Positions 18,070-27,625 of a stretch of DNA of 64,000 nucleotides are shown in pieces. A program made the translations under genes and the position numbers. Every line of letters begins with the position of its first letter. Positions within the stretch are counted from its first letter, which is position 1. The notes beneath the pieces were generated by a model. The model had not been told where the DNA came from, searched no databases, and worked only from the letters and a program-made list of their open reading frames with translations. Origin of the DNA: Yoonia sp. (GTDB taxonomy: Bacteria; Pseudomonadota; Alphaproteobacteria; Rhodobacterales; Rhodobacteraceae); the NCBI GenBank assembly GCA_029252195.1, contig JAQXBV010000082.1, forward strand, positions 1 through 64,000. Reading direction: 5' to 3'.

Positions 18070-18711
18070 TCAATAGAGCGTCAGATTGCCGATCGCCGCC
18101 TCGATCGCCGAGGCGGTATCATCGCTGTCGCCAGAGACCGCCAGCCCGATCAGCGCGCCTTTTTGCCCGCCAAAGGCCCGCGCGTAATCTGCTGCAAGGT
18201 TCACCTGCTCGGCGGCGCTGCCTGTGCCAGCTTGGCGCAAGGGGATTGTCACACCGGTGCCCGCCTTGCCGTAAGGTGACGGGATCACCCCGCCCACCGC
18301 GTTATTGCCGCCCCAAGCGTATTGGATCACCCGCACATCAGACCGCCCTAGCAGCGACCGGATGCCCGCACCCGCCAGCGTCGGTGCCACATCAGCAGGC
18401 ACAAAGACGAAGTAAAGCGAGATATTGCGGTCATCCCCGCCTTTGCGCGCAAGGTCCGTCGCAGGCACCGAGCGGTTGACCGTCCAGCTCCAAGACGCCC
18501 TTTCAGTGGCCCAATCGGCCTGATAGACGCGGCTCCACGCGATGCTGACCGATCCGTTGGAGGTCATCGAGAGCGCATTCCCGAAGCGGTAATCATTGGA
18601 GGAAAACAGCGAGAGCTTCTGCTCGGACCAACCAGAGGCAAAGCTGACAGGCCCCGCCTGTGCAGTGGCAGCGGTCAGGGCAAGGATAGCGGCAAGAAAC
18701 AGGCGCTTCAT
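18070..18711 (-). CDS. DUF3047 family exported protein
   Basis: A 213-residue protein with a clear Sec signal peptide (MKRLFLAAILALTAATAQA). The mature part follows the DUF3047 pattern: an N-terminal KLSLFSSNDYRF strand, SIAWSRVYQADWATERASWSWTV, ISLYFVFV, VIQYAWGG, and a C-terminal NLAADYARAFG then LIGLAVSGDSDDT. The family is periplasmic and uncharacterised. GGAG lies 7 nt before ATG18711, so the two upstream in-frame ATGs are rejected. Confidence 0.82.
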   Translation of the reverse strand: MKRLFLAAILALTAATAQAGPVSFASGWSEQKLSLFSSNDYRFGNALSMTSNGSVSIAWSRVYQADWATERASWSWTVNRSVPATDLARKGGDDRNISLYFVFVPADVAPTLAGAGIRSLLGRSDVRVIQYAWGGNNAVGGVIPSPYGKAGTGVTIPLRQAGTGSAAEQVNLAADYARAFGGQKGALIGLAVSGDSDDTASAIEAAIGNLTLY

Positions 18712-18813
18712 AAGCGGGCTCCGATTGAACAACATCGCGATAGTCCTAGACCGATCCCGCCCCAAATACCCGCACAGTTGCAGTATCTCACAGAATTGTC
18801 AGACGACCGTGAG

Positions 18814-19257
18814 TTAATCCTCGCCGCAAATCCGCACCGGTGGGTCCAGCTCTTTATACTCTCGCGCCGAAATCCAGTGCATCTCTGTTTGCGGAATGTG
18901 CTGCCATTCGGCCAGATACCTCCGCTTGGCCTCGCCGCGCAGATAGGTCGCCATTTGCTGATTGCCGATGGGACCAAGGTTGATGTTGGAGCCATGGAAT
19001 CCGATTTTGGCCCGCGACCCGATGCAGGCATTGGGCAGCGTCGTAAAGATCACACAGGCCGAAGCGCAATAATACCGGATCTCGATATCGCCGCCCCAAC
19101 GTAATAAATCCGCCCGATCGGCTTCTGCACTGATCAATTGCCCGCCGCCGTCGCGGTAGATTTGATAGGGTTCGGTCGTGGGCGCGGGGCGCCTGTCATT
19201 ACAGGCCGTCGCCAGAAACATCGCCAAAACGGTACAAATACTCATCACGACCTTCAT
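18814..19257 (-). CDS. Lipoprotein with a periplasmic ClpP/crotonase-like pattern
   Basis: A 147-residue protein with a lipoprotein signal peptide (MKVVMSICTVLAMFLATAC). The mature region has DIEIRYYCASACVIFTTLPNACIG followed by AKIGFHGSNI, which resembles predicted periplasmic serine-protease-like proteins of the ClpP/crotonase superfamily, where a Ser-Ala-Cys-Thr block follows the first strand. Catalytic residues cannot be assigned with certainty. It starts 6 nt after the stop of the Ldh2-family gene, so it is probably the last gene of the lolC-lolD-ldh operon. Confidence 0.55.
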   Translation of the reverse strand: MKVVMSICTVLAMFLATACNDRRPAPTTEPYQIYRDGGGQLISAEADRADLLRWGGDIEIRYYCASACVIFTTLPNACIGSRAKIGFHGSNINLGPIGNQQMATYLRGEAKRRYLAEWQHIPQTEMHWISAREYKELDPPVRICGED

Positions 19258-19263
19258 TTCAAT

Positions 19264-20241
19264 TTAGCCCCTGGCGAGCCCTTCAACTTGCGCCCAAAGC
19301 GCATCTGGCACATCGACTACGTCCATCACTTTGCGATCAGATCCAGGCAGGCGCGCGCCCTCTTGTTCGGCCACGGCCTCCGCCACCCGCGCGAAGCGGT
19401 CGGTAAAATGGGGCCCGTAGGTTGTCGGGTCCATCAGGATGTAAAACTGACCCAGCCCATGGGGCGGACCATCGGGCAGTTTGAGCCCTTTGACATCGAG
19501 CGAATTGACCGATCCGGTCATCCCTGCGGCCAAAAGCTCGACCATCAGGCCAAAACCCCAGCCTTTGTAGCCGCCCGCGCTGACCAGCGCGCCCTTGAGG
19601 GCGGCCTCCGGATCGGTGGTCGGGCGTCCGTCCGCGTCGACTGCCCAGCCAAGCGGGATTTGCTGCCCTGCGGCTTTGGCCATCGTGATTTTGCCCAAGG
19701 CCACGGCAGAGGTCGAGAAATCGAAATGGAGTGCGGGCGCATCAGGCCCAGGCACGGTCATGGCGATTGGATTTGTCCCGATCACGGCCTTGTTCCCGCC
19801 AGGAGGGGCCACGACAGGCGAGGCATTGGTCATGCCGATCGCAATCAACCCCTGTGCCGCAATCTGTTCGGTGAAGAACCCCAGCGACGTGCAGGTATGC
19901 GCATTGGCGACGGCATAGCTTGCAATGCCATTGTCCCGCGCGGTCGTCACCGCCTCGGCAAGTCCTGCCGCAAATGCGGGTTGCGCAAAGCCGAATTGCG
20001 CGTCCGATTTGACCGCCCCGAGGCGCGGCTTGCTCACAACCGGAAAGACCGTGCCAGATACCCGCCCAGAGACCAATTGCGTGCAATAACTCTCCAGATA
20101 ATAGAGACCGCAAATGACATTGCCCAAGGCCTCTGCGCGCGCAACGGCCGCGGCCACATGCCGCGCCTGCATCTCGGCGGCACCATGGGCCATCAATGCA
20201 GCTTTGCTTTTTGTTTCAATCTCTTGCACGGTGATCTTCAT
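19264..20241 (-). CDS. Ldh2-family malate/L-lactate/delta1-piperideine dehydrogenase
   Basis: A 325-residue NAD(P)-dependent oxidoreductase of the Ldh2/MDH2 family, which lacks a classical Rossmann fold. Landmarks are the [14 protein letters not shown] helix, [23 protein letters not shown], the [23 protein letters not shown] cofactor loop and [19 protein letters not shown]. Family members act on malate, lactate, ureidoglycolate, sulfolactate or cyclic imino acids; this one cannot be assigned. The ATG overlaps the lolD stop (ATGA), an operon link without an obvious functional reason. Confidence 0.85.
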   Translation of the reverse strand: MKITVQEIETKSKAALMAHGAAEMQARHVAAAVARAEALGNVICGLYYLESYCTQLVSGRVSGTVFPVVSKPRLGAVKSDAQFGFAQPAFAAGLAEAVTTARDNGIASYAVANAHTCTSLGFFTEQIAAQGLIAIGMTNASPVVAPPGGNKAVIGTNPIAMTVPGPDAPALHFDFSTSAVALGKITMAKAAGQQIPLGWAVDADGRPTTDPEAALKGALVSAGGYKGWGFGLMVELLAAGMTGSVNSLDVKGLKLPDGPPHGLGQFYILMDPTTYGPHFTDRFARVAEAVAEQEGARLPGSDRKVMDVVDVPDALWAQVEGLARG

Positions 20242-20921
20242 AGTGTCTCCAACTTTCCTGAGGTGAGCCGGACCAAGCGGTCCATGCGCGCCGCCAGCTC
20301 AAGATTATGCGTTGCAATCACGGCCGACAGCCCGGTGCCGCGCACGAGTTCCATTAACGCATCAAACACGCGGTCAGACGTGTCCGGATCAAGGTTGCCC
20401 GTCGGCTCATCCGCCAGCAGCAGGGTCGGCTGATTGGCCAGCGCACGGCAAAACGCGACCCGTTGCTGCTCGCCCCCTGACAGGGCCGCAGGGCGGTGAT
20501 CGGCGCGTTCTGCGATGCCGACACGTGCCAGCAGATCATGCGCGCGGGCATTCGCTGCAGCCTCGCTGACCCCATTGGCGAGCTGCGGCAGCACAATGTT
20601 TTCGCGGGCCGTAAACTCTGGCAGCAGGTGGTGGAACTGATATATAAAGCCCACCTCATCGCGCCGCACCGCGGTGCGTTTGCGATCAGACAGCATCGTC
20701 ATATCGCGCCCCGCAATCGCAACCGTACCGGTATCAGGCGTATCAAGCAGCCCTGCGATATGCAGCAGCGTCGATTTGCCCGCCCCCGATGGGGCCACGA
20801 GGGCCACGACCTCGCCCCTTTTAACCGCAAGATCAACCCCGTGCAACACCTTCACCTCATTGGGTTTTCCGTGATTATAAGCCTTGGTAATACCTTGGAC
20901 CTGAAGCGCCAAATCATTCAT
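20238..20921 (-). CDS. lolD: Lipoprotein-releasing ABC transporter ATP-binding protein LolD
   Basis: A 227-residue ATPase that drives extraction of lipoproteins from the inner membrane to LolA. The Walker A is APSGAGKST (43-51), with Ala in the first position where Gly is usual and not required. The Q-loop region is [17 protein letters not shown], the signature LSGGEQQR (147-154), Walker B LLLADEP (167-173), and the switch His is in VIATHN. It overlaps lolC by 8 nt. Since this window begins with a Slam-type surface lipoprotein, LolCD also supplies the pathway upstream of that export. Confidence 0.94.
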   Translation of the reverse strand: MNDLALQVQGITKAYNHGKPNEVKVLHGVDLAVKRGEVVALVAPSGAGKSTLLHIAGLLDTPDTGTVAIAGRDMTMLSDRKRTAVRRDEVGFIYQFHHLLPEFTARENIVLPQLANGVSEAAANARAHDLLARVGIAERADHRPAALSGGEQQRVAFCRALANQPTLLLADEPTGNLDPDTSDRVFDALMELVRGTGLSAVIATHNLELAARMDRLVRLTSGKLETL

Positions 20922-22197
20922 AACGCAGCGCCTCTACTGGGTTCATGCGCGCCGCGCGGCGCGCTGGGAAAATCGTGACGATCCATGACAACCCCAGCGA
21001 AAGAGCGACGGACGACAGTACATCGTTCAGCCGCAATTCGGCGGGCAACTGGTAAATGCCGCGAATAGACGGGTCCCAGACGCCCCCGCCCGAGACATAG
21101 TTCACGAAGCTGAAAATCGGATCGATATAGAGCGCAAACAAGCAGCCAAAGACCACGCCAAGGATTGTGCCAAGCGTACCGATCCCTGCGCCGCAAATAA
21201 AGAAGATGCGTAAGATCGACCCTTCGGTTAGCCCCATCGTGCGCAGAATACCGATGTCGCGCCCCTTGTTTTTGACCAGCATAATCAGGCCCGATATGAT
21301 GTTCATCGAGGCAATCAAAACGAGGATCGAGAGGATGATGAACATGACATTGTCTTCGACCGTCAGCGCCCGCAGGAAAGCGCCGGCACTGTCGCGCCAC
21401 GTCCAGACCATCATATAGTCATCACCCACCGCAAGGATCGTAGGCAGCAGGTCGTCAATCGCGTCCGGCTCTTCAACCATCACTTCAACTTCATCGGCTA
21501 ACCCATCGCGATTAAAGAATGATTGCGCCTCAGACAGCGGCATATAAACCCGCGTTTTATCGATGTCATAGCGCCCTGCGGTAAAGATATACACGACTTC
21601 ATAGGCGTTCACGCGGGGGCTGGTGCCCATCGCTGTGCGCACACCGTTGGGGCTGATCACCTTGATCTTTTGGCCCACGCTCACGCCAAGTTCGCGCGCC
21701 ACACCTGAGCCGATCGCGATGCCCTCATAGAAGCGGTCAATCGCGCCGCTGGAGTCTTCGGGGTCGATAATACGCGGGATGGTTTTGAGGTTATCAAGGG
21801 TAATCCCGTAAACTTCGATCCCCGCATTGAGGTTTTGATTGTTGGCCATGACCTGCCCGCGCACCAGAGGTGCCGCACGCGTCACCCCGTCGAGCGCAGC
21901 AATCTTGGCCGCAAGCGCATCGTAGTCAGAAATCGTGCGCTGCACGATGTTGGTGCCTTCAATGGGCGTCTGTTTATAGACCGTCACATGGGCGTTTGAT
22001 CCAAGAATCGTATCGACGAACTCCGCCCGAAACCCAGAACGCACGGCAAGTGTCGCAATAAGCGCGAAAACCGCCAAAGTGACCCCGACCAGCGAGATCC
22101 ACGTCATGATGCTGACGCCCCCTTCTGCCCGTTTGGCGCGGATATAGCGCCACGCAATCATCCATTCGAATTTCGCAAAAGGGGCGGTGCTGGCCAT
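20914..22197 (-). CDS. lolC: Lipoprotein-releasing permease LolC/E type
   Basis: A 427-residue inner-membrane protein with one N-terminal helix ([23 protein letters not shown]), a large periplasmic MacB-like domain of about 220 residues, and three C-terminal helices, ending [17 protein letters not shown]. In alphaproteobacteria one gene commonly serves as both LolC and LolE. It forms an operon with lolD (8-nt overlap), the Ldh2 gene and a small lipoprotein. The start at ATG22197 is the normal family N-terminus ([21 protein letters not shown]). Confidence 0.93.
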   Translation of the reverse strand: MASTAPFAKFEWMIAWRYIRAKRAEGGVSIMTWISLVGVTLAVFALIATLAVRSGFRAEFVDTILGSNAHVTVYKQTPIEGTNIVQRTISDYDALAAKIAALDGVTRAAPLVRGQVMANNQNLNAGIEVYGITLDNLKTIPRIIDPEDSSGAIDRFYEGIAIGSGVARELGVSVGQKIKVISPNGVRTAMGTSPRVNAYEVVYIFTAGRYDIDKTRVYMPLSEAQSFFNRDGLADEVEVMVEEPDAIDDLLPTILAVGDDYMMVWTWRDSAGAFLRALTVEDNVMFIILSILVLIASMNIISGLIMLVKNKGRDIGILRTMGLTEGSILRIFFICGAGIGTLGTILGVVFGCLFALYIDPIFSFVNYVSGGGVWDPSIRGIYQLPAELRLNDVLSSVALSLGLSWIVTIFPARRAARMNPVEALRYE

Positions 22198-22288
22198 GGG
22201 GTTCCCGTTCTAGATTTTGAGGCAAAATGGCTGTCCCCGCCCCGATGGTCAAGCGAACTTAATGGCGGGCGGCGGCACCCTGCTTGAG

Positions 22289-22879
22289 CTAGCGCCTGCC
22301 AACAAGCGGTTCGGTATGGCACCCTTGCGGGTCGATGGCGGGGGCCTTGCGCAGCGCTGGCTCTTTGCGGTGCATCGACACCACCGGAACTGCGATTTTG
22401 GAGCGACGCAAAGAGCGGCCAATCAGCGACCGAAGGGCTGCGGCAAGGCTCCAGCCCACCAGACCGCCAAACCCAGCCGCAACAAAACCCGCAACCGACA
22501 GCGGTGCTGCGGGCTGAAAGTCGGCCCATGTGTTTGCAAATGTTTCGGGATCGCTCAGGCGCTGCGGCATGGAGAGCCACTGGATAGGCGAAGCGACGCG
22601 CAGTTCGGCCAGATTGTCGCTCAGCACGGCGTGCCGCGCAAATGTGCGCCGCATATCCGCCTGTCTGTCGGCCAGAAATGGCGTGCCGGTCATCTGCGCG
22701 AAGGCTTGGCTACGGGTCAGACCAGAGCGCATGGCGGAGACCTCGAAATCATTGACAACAACGGTCAGCGCATCAACCTGCCCCGCGAGCCGCTGCATAT
22801 ATTGCTGCGTAAATTCAGGGTATTGAGACAAAGTGGCCGCTCCTGCGAGCCCACCCATGATGGATAAAACCTTAAACAT
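22289..22879 (-). CDS. DUF2937 family membrane protein
   Basis: A 196-residue protein. The N-terminus (MFKVLSIMGGLAGAATLSQYPEFTQQY) and the block AMRSGLTRSQAFAQMTGTPFL are typical of DUF2937. A single transmembrane segment lies near residues 133-155 (SVAGFVAAGFGGLVGWSLAAAL), followed by a basic cytoplasmic tail. The role is unknown. The start is ATG22879 rather than the upstream in-frame ATG, by family N-terminus. Confidence 0.78.
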   Translation of the reverse strand: MFKVLSIMGGLAGAATLSQYPEFTQQYMQRLAGQVDALTVVVNDFEVSAMRSGLTRSQAFAQMTGTPFLADRQADMRRTFARHAVLSDNLAELRVASPIQWLSMPQRLSDPETFANTWADFQPAAPLSVAGFVAAGFGGLVGWSLAAALRSLIGRSLRRSKIAVPVVSMHRKEPALRKAPAIDPQGCHTEPLVGRR

Positions 22880-22971
22880 CCTGCCTGATCCTGCTGCTTT
22901 TATTTGTTGCAACCTCCCTACCCCAGACACGGCAATCTGGGAACGGGAAATTTTCTACATGTAAGATATAT

Positions 22972-23000
22972 TTGACTCTGAGTATTAAATTTCATACTTA
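22972..23000 (+). promoter_or_regulatory. Candidate promoter with overlapping inverted repeat ahead of the 4-TM/XRE pair
   Basis: TTGACT (22972-22977) and TACTTA (22995-23000) are 17 nt apart. An inverted repeat AGTAT...ATACT spans 22981-22998 across the spacer and -10, a position expected for an operator of the small XRE regulator encoded downstream. The whole gap (22930-23038) is strongly AT-rich compared with its flanks. Confidence 0.4.
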
Positions 23001-23038
23001 AAGTTAGAAATTGTAGACTAGATTCGCGGGAAATCGCT

Positions 23039-23488
23039 ATGTCATATGAAGAATGCAACGCTTGGAGCGCCCTGATCTCGGGGCTCATTACATTTGCCAT
23101 TTTCGGCTCTCCCATTTGGGCGGGCACGGTCGGTGGAACATATGAGACCGTCGATGGCCTGACACTTTGGGCGAAAGATGTGCTTTGGCTGATTGGCGGC
23201 GGCATCGGGATCGGGATTGCCGTCGTGATCGGGTTTCAAATCGTCTACGCGCTTGCGACCCGCACCGAAAAGCCGCAATTTTTGACCGACGAACGGGATA
23301 TAATGATTAGCAGACGAGGATCGGTCGTGACTTTGGTGATCGCAAGCGCAGGTTTTATCCTTGGTGTGGTCTTGATGGCACTGGGCTGGACGGCGCTGGC
23401 GGGATTGAACGCGATCTTGGGCGGAATGGCCGCAGGTGCGGTAATCTCGGAAGCCTACCGCATCGCTGTCTACCGCTTTGGCCTTTGA
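23039..23488 (+). CDS. Four-helix membrane protein paired with a small XRE regulator
   Basis: A 149-residue integral membrane protein with four hydrophobic segments (about 11-29, 46-72, 97-117, 121-138) and a cytoplasmic loop TEKPQFLTDERDIMISRRGS between helices 2 and 3. The DERD..I..R motif resembles DUF2178-type proteins that lie next to Cro/CI-like regulators. It is 3 nt upstream of such a regulator, so the two probably form a module in which one controls or senses for the other. Function unknown. Confidence 0.7.
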   Translation: MSYEECNAWSALISGLITFAIFGSPIWAGTVGGTYETVDGLTLWAKDVLWLIGGGIGIGIAVVIGFQIVYALATRTEKPQFLTDERDIMISRRGSVVTLVIASAGFILGVVLMALGWTALAGLNAILGGMAAGAVISEAYRIAVYRFGL

Positions 23489-23491
23489 TCA

Positions 23492-23704
23492 ATGGCGAAA
23501 CTTAAGATCAGCAACACGATCCGCCGCTGTCGCTTTGACGCCGATGAAATGACCCAAAAGGCCCTGGCCGAGAAGGTTGGCGTCACGCGGCAAACGATCA
23601 TCGCAATCGAGAATGCCAAATACTCGCCCACCTTGGAGCTTGCGTTCCAGATCGCGGAAGTCTTTGGCAAACCGCTCTCGGACGTCTTCACTTACGAGCC
23701 ATAA
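23492..23704 (+). CDS. Small XRE/Cro-CI-type transcriptional regulator
   Basis: A 70-residue stand-alone helix-turn-helix protein: KISNTIRRCRFDADEMTQKALAEKVGVTRQTII then AIENAKYSPTLELAFQIAEVFGKPLSDVF. This minimal form (YozG-like) typically accompanies a membrane protein of unknown function, as here. It starts 3 nt after the stop of the membrane protein. Its likely target is the AT-rich promoter at 22972-23000. Confidence 0.85.
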   Translation: MAKLKISNTIRRCRFDADEMTQKALAEKVGVTRQTIIAIENAKYSPTLELAFQIAEVFGKPLSDVFTYEP

Positions 23705-23730
23705 CATATTTAAAATTCAGGAGACTTCAC

Positions 23731-24372
23731 ATGGAACGCATTCGCGTGACCGCGACCACTTTGCCTATCATCTTGTATGTCTTGAGCGGTCTGACCCTCC
23801 TTTTCGCCGCCTCTCAGGTCGTGCAAATCCCCCTTGGCTCCCTGCCCGCAGATAGCCAGCGGCTTTCGGTTGCGCCCTATAGCCACTTTGCCCATGTGCT
23901 GGGCGGTGTGCTGTTTGGCATCATCGGACCGCTCCAATTCGGGCGGGTTCTGGCGCATAAATACGGCGCACTGCACCGGATCATGGGACGGGTGTTTGTC
24001 GTGGCCGGAGCGTTCTTATCGCTCAGTTCCCTGATGCTTTTGTGGCAATTCCCCGACACTTATAGCGCCCTCGCGAGTGGTGGGCGGTTGGTCTTTGGGA
24101 TCGGCTTGGGGATCTCGCTCTGGATGGGGATGGCCGCAATCCGCGCGCGACAGTTCCTGCGGCACCGTGACTGGATGATCCGGTCTTATGCTTTGGGGAT
24201 GGGGGCGACGCTTGTGGCGATCGTATTCCTCCCCATTTACGCGATGACGGGAACGCCGCCAGAGGGGCTATGGTCCGATGTGATGTTTATCGGGTCTTGG
24301 GCGGGATGTGTCATCTTCGCTGAAGGCGTCGTGCGCCGCCTGAACCAAAAAGCACAGGCGGCAAACGCTTAG
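23731..24372 (+). CDS. DUF2306 family membrane protein
   Basis: A 213-residue membrane protein with about six hydrophobic segments. It carries the DUF2306 histidines in [38 protein letters not shown] and [16 protein letters not shown], a pattern resembling haem- or quinone-coordinating membrane folds, though no function is established. AGGAG lies 7 nt before ATG23731. It is 26 nt after the XRE gene and may share its transcript. The 3' end overlaps the convergent proS by 4 nt. Confidence 0.82.
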   Translation: MERIRVTATTLPIILYVLSGLTLLFAASQVVQIPLGSLPADSQRLSVAPYSHFAHVLGGVLFGIIGPLQFGRVLAHKYGALHRIMGRVFVVAGAFLSLSSLMLLWQFPDTYSALASGGRLVFGIGLGISLWMGMAAIRARQFLRHRDWMIRSYALGMGATLVAIVFLPIYAMTGTPPEGLWSDVMFIGSWAGCVIFAEGVVRRLNQKAQAANA

Positions 24373-25706
24373 AGATTGGCGTAGATCGCGGCAATCTTGG
24401 CAACGGCGTCAGCGGGGGACATTTCCTCGCTCTCGCCGGTGCGACGGCTTGTCACCTCCACGACGCCATTCTTGAGGCCGCGCGGGCCCACGGTGATCCG
24501 CCACGGCAGGCCGATCATATCCATCGTGCCGAACTTCGCCCCTGCCCGCTCGTCGCGGTCGTCGTAAAGCGGGTCGAGGCCAAGTGCGATGAGTTGCTTG
24601 TAGAGGTCTTCGCAGGCCGCGTCGGCCTCTGCATCACCGGACTTCATGTTCAGGATACCAACGTGGAACGGGGTCACACCTTCGGGCCAGATAATGCCCT
24701 TTTCGTCGTGGCTGGCCTCGATGATCGCGCCAAGCAGACGGGACACGCCGATGCCGTGGCTGCCCATATGCACGTTGACCTTCTCGCCCTTACCGTTGTC
24801 GACAGCGGCGTTCAGGGCGTCGGAATACTTCGTGCCGAAGTAGAAAATCTGGCCGACTTCAATGCCGCGCGCGGTCTTGCGACGCTCTTCGGGGATCGCG
24901 TTGAACAGCGCCTCGTCATGTGTCTCGTCGGTGCGAGCGTATTTGGTGGTGAACTCTTCCATCACTGCCGCACAGGCCGAGTGATCGTTAAAGTCGATCT
25001 CGCGGTCACCGAAAGTCAAATCGGTCACGGCGCTATCGTAGAACACCTCTGACTCGCCCGTTTCGGCCAGCACCAGAAATTCGTGGGTATCTTCGCCACC
25101 AATCGGACCGGAATCGGCACGCATTGGAATGGCCTTCAAGCCCATGCGCTCATAAGTGCGCAGGTAGGACACGAGGTGACGGTTGTAAGCGTGTAGCGCG
25201 TCTTCCTTCGTCAGATCGAAGTTATAGCCGTCTTTCATATAAAACTCGCGGCCACGCATGACGCCAAAGCGCGGACGTGTTTCGTCGCGGAATTTCCACT
25301 GGATTTGATAAAGGGTCAGCGGCAGGTCTTTGTAAGATGTCACATGAGAGCGGAAAACGTCGGTGATCAACTCTTCAGCGGTCGGTGTATAAAGCATATC
25401 GCGGCCGCCACGGTCCTTGATGCGTAGCATCTCGTCTCCGTAAGCGTCATAGCGCCCGCTTTCGCGCCACAGGTCCGCAGATTGGATTGTTGGCATCAGC
25501 ATGGCGTGGTGGCCAGCCTTGGCCTGCTCCTCATGCACAATCTCCTCGATCTTTTTGAGAACCTTATAGCCCAGCGGCAACCAAGAGTAGATCCCAGCCG
25601 AGGCCTGCTTGATCATGCCAGCTTGCAACATGTAACGGTGGGAGACGATCTGCGCTTCGCGCGGGGTCTCTTTAAGGACGGGCAGGAAATAGCGGCTCAT
25701 ACGCAT
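24369..25706 (-). CDS. proS: Prolyl-tRNA synthetase, short alphaproteobacterial type
   Basis: A 445-residue class II aminoacyl-tRNA synthetase that charges tRNA-Pro. Motif 2 lies in [26 protein letters not shown], and motif 3 in [14 protein letters not shown]. The large editing (INS) domain between motifs 2 and 3 of the E. coli enzyme is absent, as is normal in alphaproteobacteria; only a short linker is present. The C-terminal anticodon-binding domain spans about 345-445. The start ATG25706 gives the family N-terminus [15 protein letters not shown]; a longer in-frame extension is rejected. Confidence 0.95.
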   Translation of the reverse strand: MRMSRYFLPVLKETPREAQIVSHRYMLQAGMIKQASAGIYSWLPLGYKVLKKIEEIVHEEQAKAGHHAMLMPTIQSADLWRESGRYDAYGDEMLRIKDRGGRDMLYTPTAEELITDVFRSHVTSYKDLPLTLYQIQWKFRDETRPRFGVMRGREFYMKDGYNFDLTKEDALHAYNRHLVSYLRTYERMGLKAIPMRADSGPIGGEDTHEFLVLAETGESEVFYDSAVTDLTFGDREIDFNDHSACAAVMEEFTTKYARTDETHDEALFNAIPEERRKTARGIEVGQIFYFGTKYSDALNAAVDNGKGEKVNVHMGSHGIGVSRLLGAIIEASHDEKGIIWPEGVTPFHVGILNMKSGDAEADAACEDLYKQLIALGLDPLYDDRDERAGAKFGTMDMIGLPWRITVGPRGLKNGVVEVTSRRTGESEEMSPADAVAKIAAIYANL

Positions 25707-25823
25707 GATTTGGGGGCCTTTGGCAAAATAATCGTTCGCCAAAGGTTTAGGGCGCGCACGCGGGCGTGGCAAGTGAAGGTTGAACTTCGCGGAATACGAA
25801 ACCGCTCTCTTGGCGGATCAATA

Positions 25824-25860
25824 ATTTCAGCCGGATAACTTCAAGTTAATATGCTGAAAT
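25824..25860. promoter_or_regulatory. Nested 37-bp palindrome between proS and the fasciclin gene
   Basis: ATTTCAGC (25824-25831) is repeated inverted as GCTGAAAT (25853-25860). Inside, TAACTT (25836-25841) and AAGTTA (25843-25848) form a second inverted repeat with the same centre, position 25842. The shared dyad axis in a divergent intergenic region suggests a binding site for a multimeric regulator, or a cruciform. Confidence 0.45.
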
Positions 25861-25938
25861 GTTTGAGTCCAAGCCAGAGGTCGCCCCGTAGAAACGTTAC
25901 ATGCAAACAAGCATGCCATAACATAAGGGATCACTTCT

Positions 25939-26463
25939 ATGGCTACTTTGAAATCTTTCGTTGCGGCAACTTTGACAGCTGTCACTTTGGCAGGTGCAGC
26001 ACAGGCTGGCGGTCACTCCCAAAACATCGTGGAAATTGCAGCGGGCGACGCGCAGTTCTCGACACTCGTCGCAGCCGTCACAGCCGCAGGTCTTGTCGAG
26101 ACCCTGTCGGGTGAAGGCCCGTTCACCGTCTTCGCACCCGTCAATCACGCCTTTGCAGCCCTACCAGAAGGCACAGTTGACACACTCTTGATGCCAGAAA
26201 ACGTGGGCGATCTGACCAACGTGCTGACTTATCACGTTGTATCGGGCAAAGTGATGTCCACCGATCTGGCCGCTGGCGCCTCATTGGTTGGCACAGTTCT
26301 GGCCGACAGCAATATCTGCATCACGGCAGGTGACGGCGTCACAATCGCAGACGGCACAGGCATGATGGCAAACGTTGTTGTCGCCGATATCGAAGCCTCC
26401 AACGGCGTGATCCACGTGATCGACAAAGTCCTCCTCCCAGGCACAGCACCAAAGTGCATGTAA
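25939..26463 (+). CDS. Secreted fasciclin (FAS1) domain protein
   Basis: A 174-residue exported protein with a Sec signal peptide (MATLKSFVAATLTAVTLAGAAQA). A single FAS1 domain follows, with the H1 motif FTVFAPVNHAFAAL and the H2 region LTYHVVSGKV, ending NGVIHVIDKVLLP. FAS1 domains mediate adhesion or ligand binding at the cell surface. Codon use is biased toward common GCC/GTC/ACC codons, hinting at high expression. It has its own promoter region with palindromes and is followed by a strong hairpin. Confidence 0.92.
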   Translation: MATLKSFVAATLTAVTLAGAAQAGGHSQNIVEIAAGDAQFSTLVAAVTAAGLVETLSGEGPFTVFAPVNHAFAALPEGTVDTLLMPENVGDLTNVLTYHVVSGKVMSTDLAAGASLVGTVLADSNICITAGDGVTIADGTGMMANVVVADIEASNGVIHVIDKVLLPGTAPKCM

Positions 26464-26472
26464 TCTGAACCC

Positions 26473-26499
26473 GCAGGCGGCGTCGATGATGCCGCCTGC
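26473..26499 (+). terminator. Hairpin after the fasciclin gene
   Basis: GCAGGCGGC (26473-26481) pairs perfectly with GCCGCCTGC (26491-26499) around a 9-nt loop, 9 nt after the stop. No T-run follows, so it may act as a 3' stabiliser or a weak terminator. Confidence 0.6.
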
Positions 26500-26560
26500 A
26501 ACCTTGCGCAATCCGCCCGTATCCGCCATTTACAAGTGAAATGGAGTAACGAGGGCACAG

Positions 26561-27625
26561 ATGGCGCTTCCTGTAAAAGATCAGGCGAAATATTGGGGCA
26601 TCGCAGTTGTGGTGTTCTTGGTGTCCCTTTGGGCCTTAGGCGACGTGATTTTGCCCTTCGTGTTGGGCGGCGCAATCGCCTATATGCTTGACCCGCTCGC
26701 CGATAGATTGGAACGAGTGGGTCTAAGCCGCGTTTGGTCCGTGGCGGTGATTGCCGTGATTGGCTCGGTCATCTTCCTGCTTCTGGTACTTCTCGTTATT
26801 CCGACGCTGATTGAACAGGCGGTCGCCTTGATCAATGCCGCGCCCGCGCTGATTGACAGCTTGCAAGCCAAGCTGACCGAGCGCTTTCCCCAGCTTTTGG
26901 ACGCAGACAGCACCATCCGCCAGCAGCTCGACGCCATTGGCGCAAAAATCCAATCGCAGGGCGGCACCGTGGTTAACGGCGTTCTGAGCTCTGCGCTTGG
27001 CCTGATCAACATGATCGTACTGATCGTTGTTGTGCCTGTTGTCGCCTTCTATCTGCTGCTCGACTGGGACAATATGACGGCCAAGATCGACGACATGCTG
27101 CCGCGCGATCATGCCCCTGTGATCCGCCGCCTGGCGAGCGAAATCGACCGCACACTTGCGTCCTTCATTCGCGGGCAAGGCACGGTCTGTTTGGTTCTGG
27201 GCAGCTATTATGCCATTGCTCTGATGATTGCGGGGCTAAACTTTGGCCTGATCGTCGGTGCGATTGCGGGGCTGATTTCGTTTATCCCCTACATTGGCGC
27301 GTTGTTGGGCGGTGTTCTGGCGATCGGGTTGGCGCTTTTCCAATTCTGGGGCGATTGGCTCTCGATCGGGATCATCGCCGCGATTTTCGCCGTTGGTCAG
27401 TTTCTGGAAGGCAATATCCTCACGCCAAAACTGGTGGGCCAATCGGTCGGTCTGCACCCTGTCTGGCTGATCTTCGCGCTTTCGGTTTTCGGCTCGCTGT
27501 TCGGCTTTGTCGGCATGCTGGTTGCTGTGCCAATGGCCGCAATGATCGGGGTTTTGATCCGCTACGGGCTCAGCCAGTATCGCAACAGCCTGCTCTATCG
27601 TGGCCAGTCTGACGAGGACAAATGA
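26561..27625 (+). CDS. AI-2E family (PerM-like) membrane transporter
   Basis: A 354-residue integral membrane protein of the PerM/AI-2E family. It has paired N-terminal helices (YWGIAVVVFLVSLWALGDVILPFVLGGAIAYML), a soluble middle with ALIDSLQAKLTERFPQL, and a C-terminal cluster of helices containing GLISFIPYIGALLGGVLAIG and GNILTPKLVGQSVGLHPVWL. Family members export autoinducer-2 or act as Na+/H+ antiporters; the substrate here is unknown. The stop overlaps the hdaA ATG by 4 nt, linking it to that operon. Confidence 0.9.
   Translation: MALPVKDQAKYWGIAVVVFLVSLWALGDVILPFVLGGAIAYMLDPLADRLERVGLSRVWSVAVIAVIGSVIFLLLVLLVIPTLIEQAVALINAAPALIDSLQAKLTERFPQLLDADSTIRQQLDAIGAKIQSQGGTVVNGVLSSALGLINMIVLIVVVPVVAFYLLLDWDNMTAKIDDMLPRDHAPVIRRLASEIDRTLASFIRGQGTVCLVLGSYYAIALMIAGLNFGLIVGAIAGLISFIPYIGALLGGVLAIGLALFQFWGDWLSIGIIAAIFAVGQFLEGNILTPKLVGQSVGLHPVWLIFALSVFGSLFGFVGMLVAVPMAAMIGVLIRYGLSQYRNSLLYRGQSDEDK

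Noticed and set aside
19138-20433. Long plus-strand open frame of 431 codons opposite lolD and the Ldh2 gene
   Set aside because: It is an antisense shadow of two well-conserved genes, rich in Arg/His/Pro from reversed codons, with no family pattern.
20871-20921. LolD Walker A beginning with Ala (APSGAGKST) as a disabling change
   Set aside because: The essential Gly, Lys and Ser/Thr of the loop are intact, and the first position tolerates Ala.
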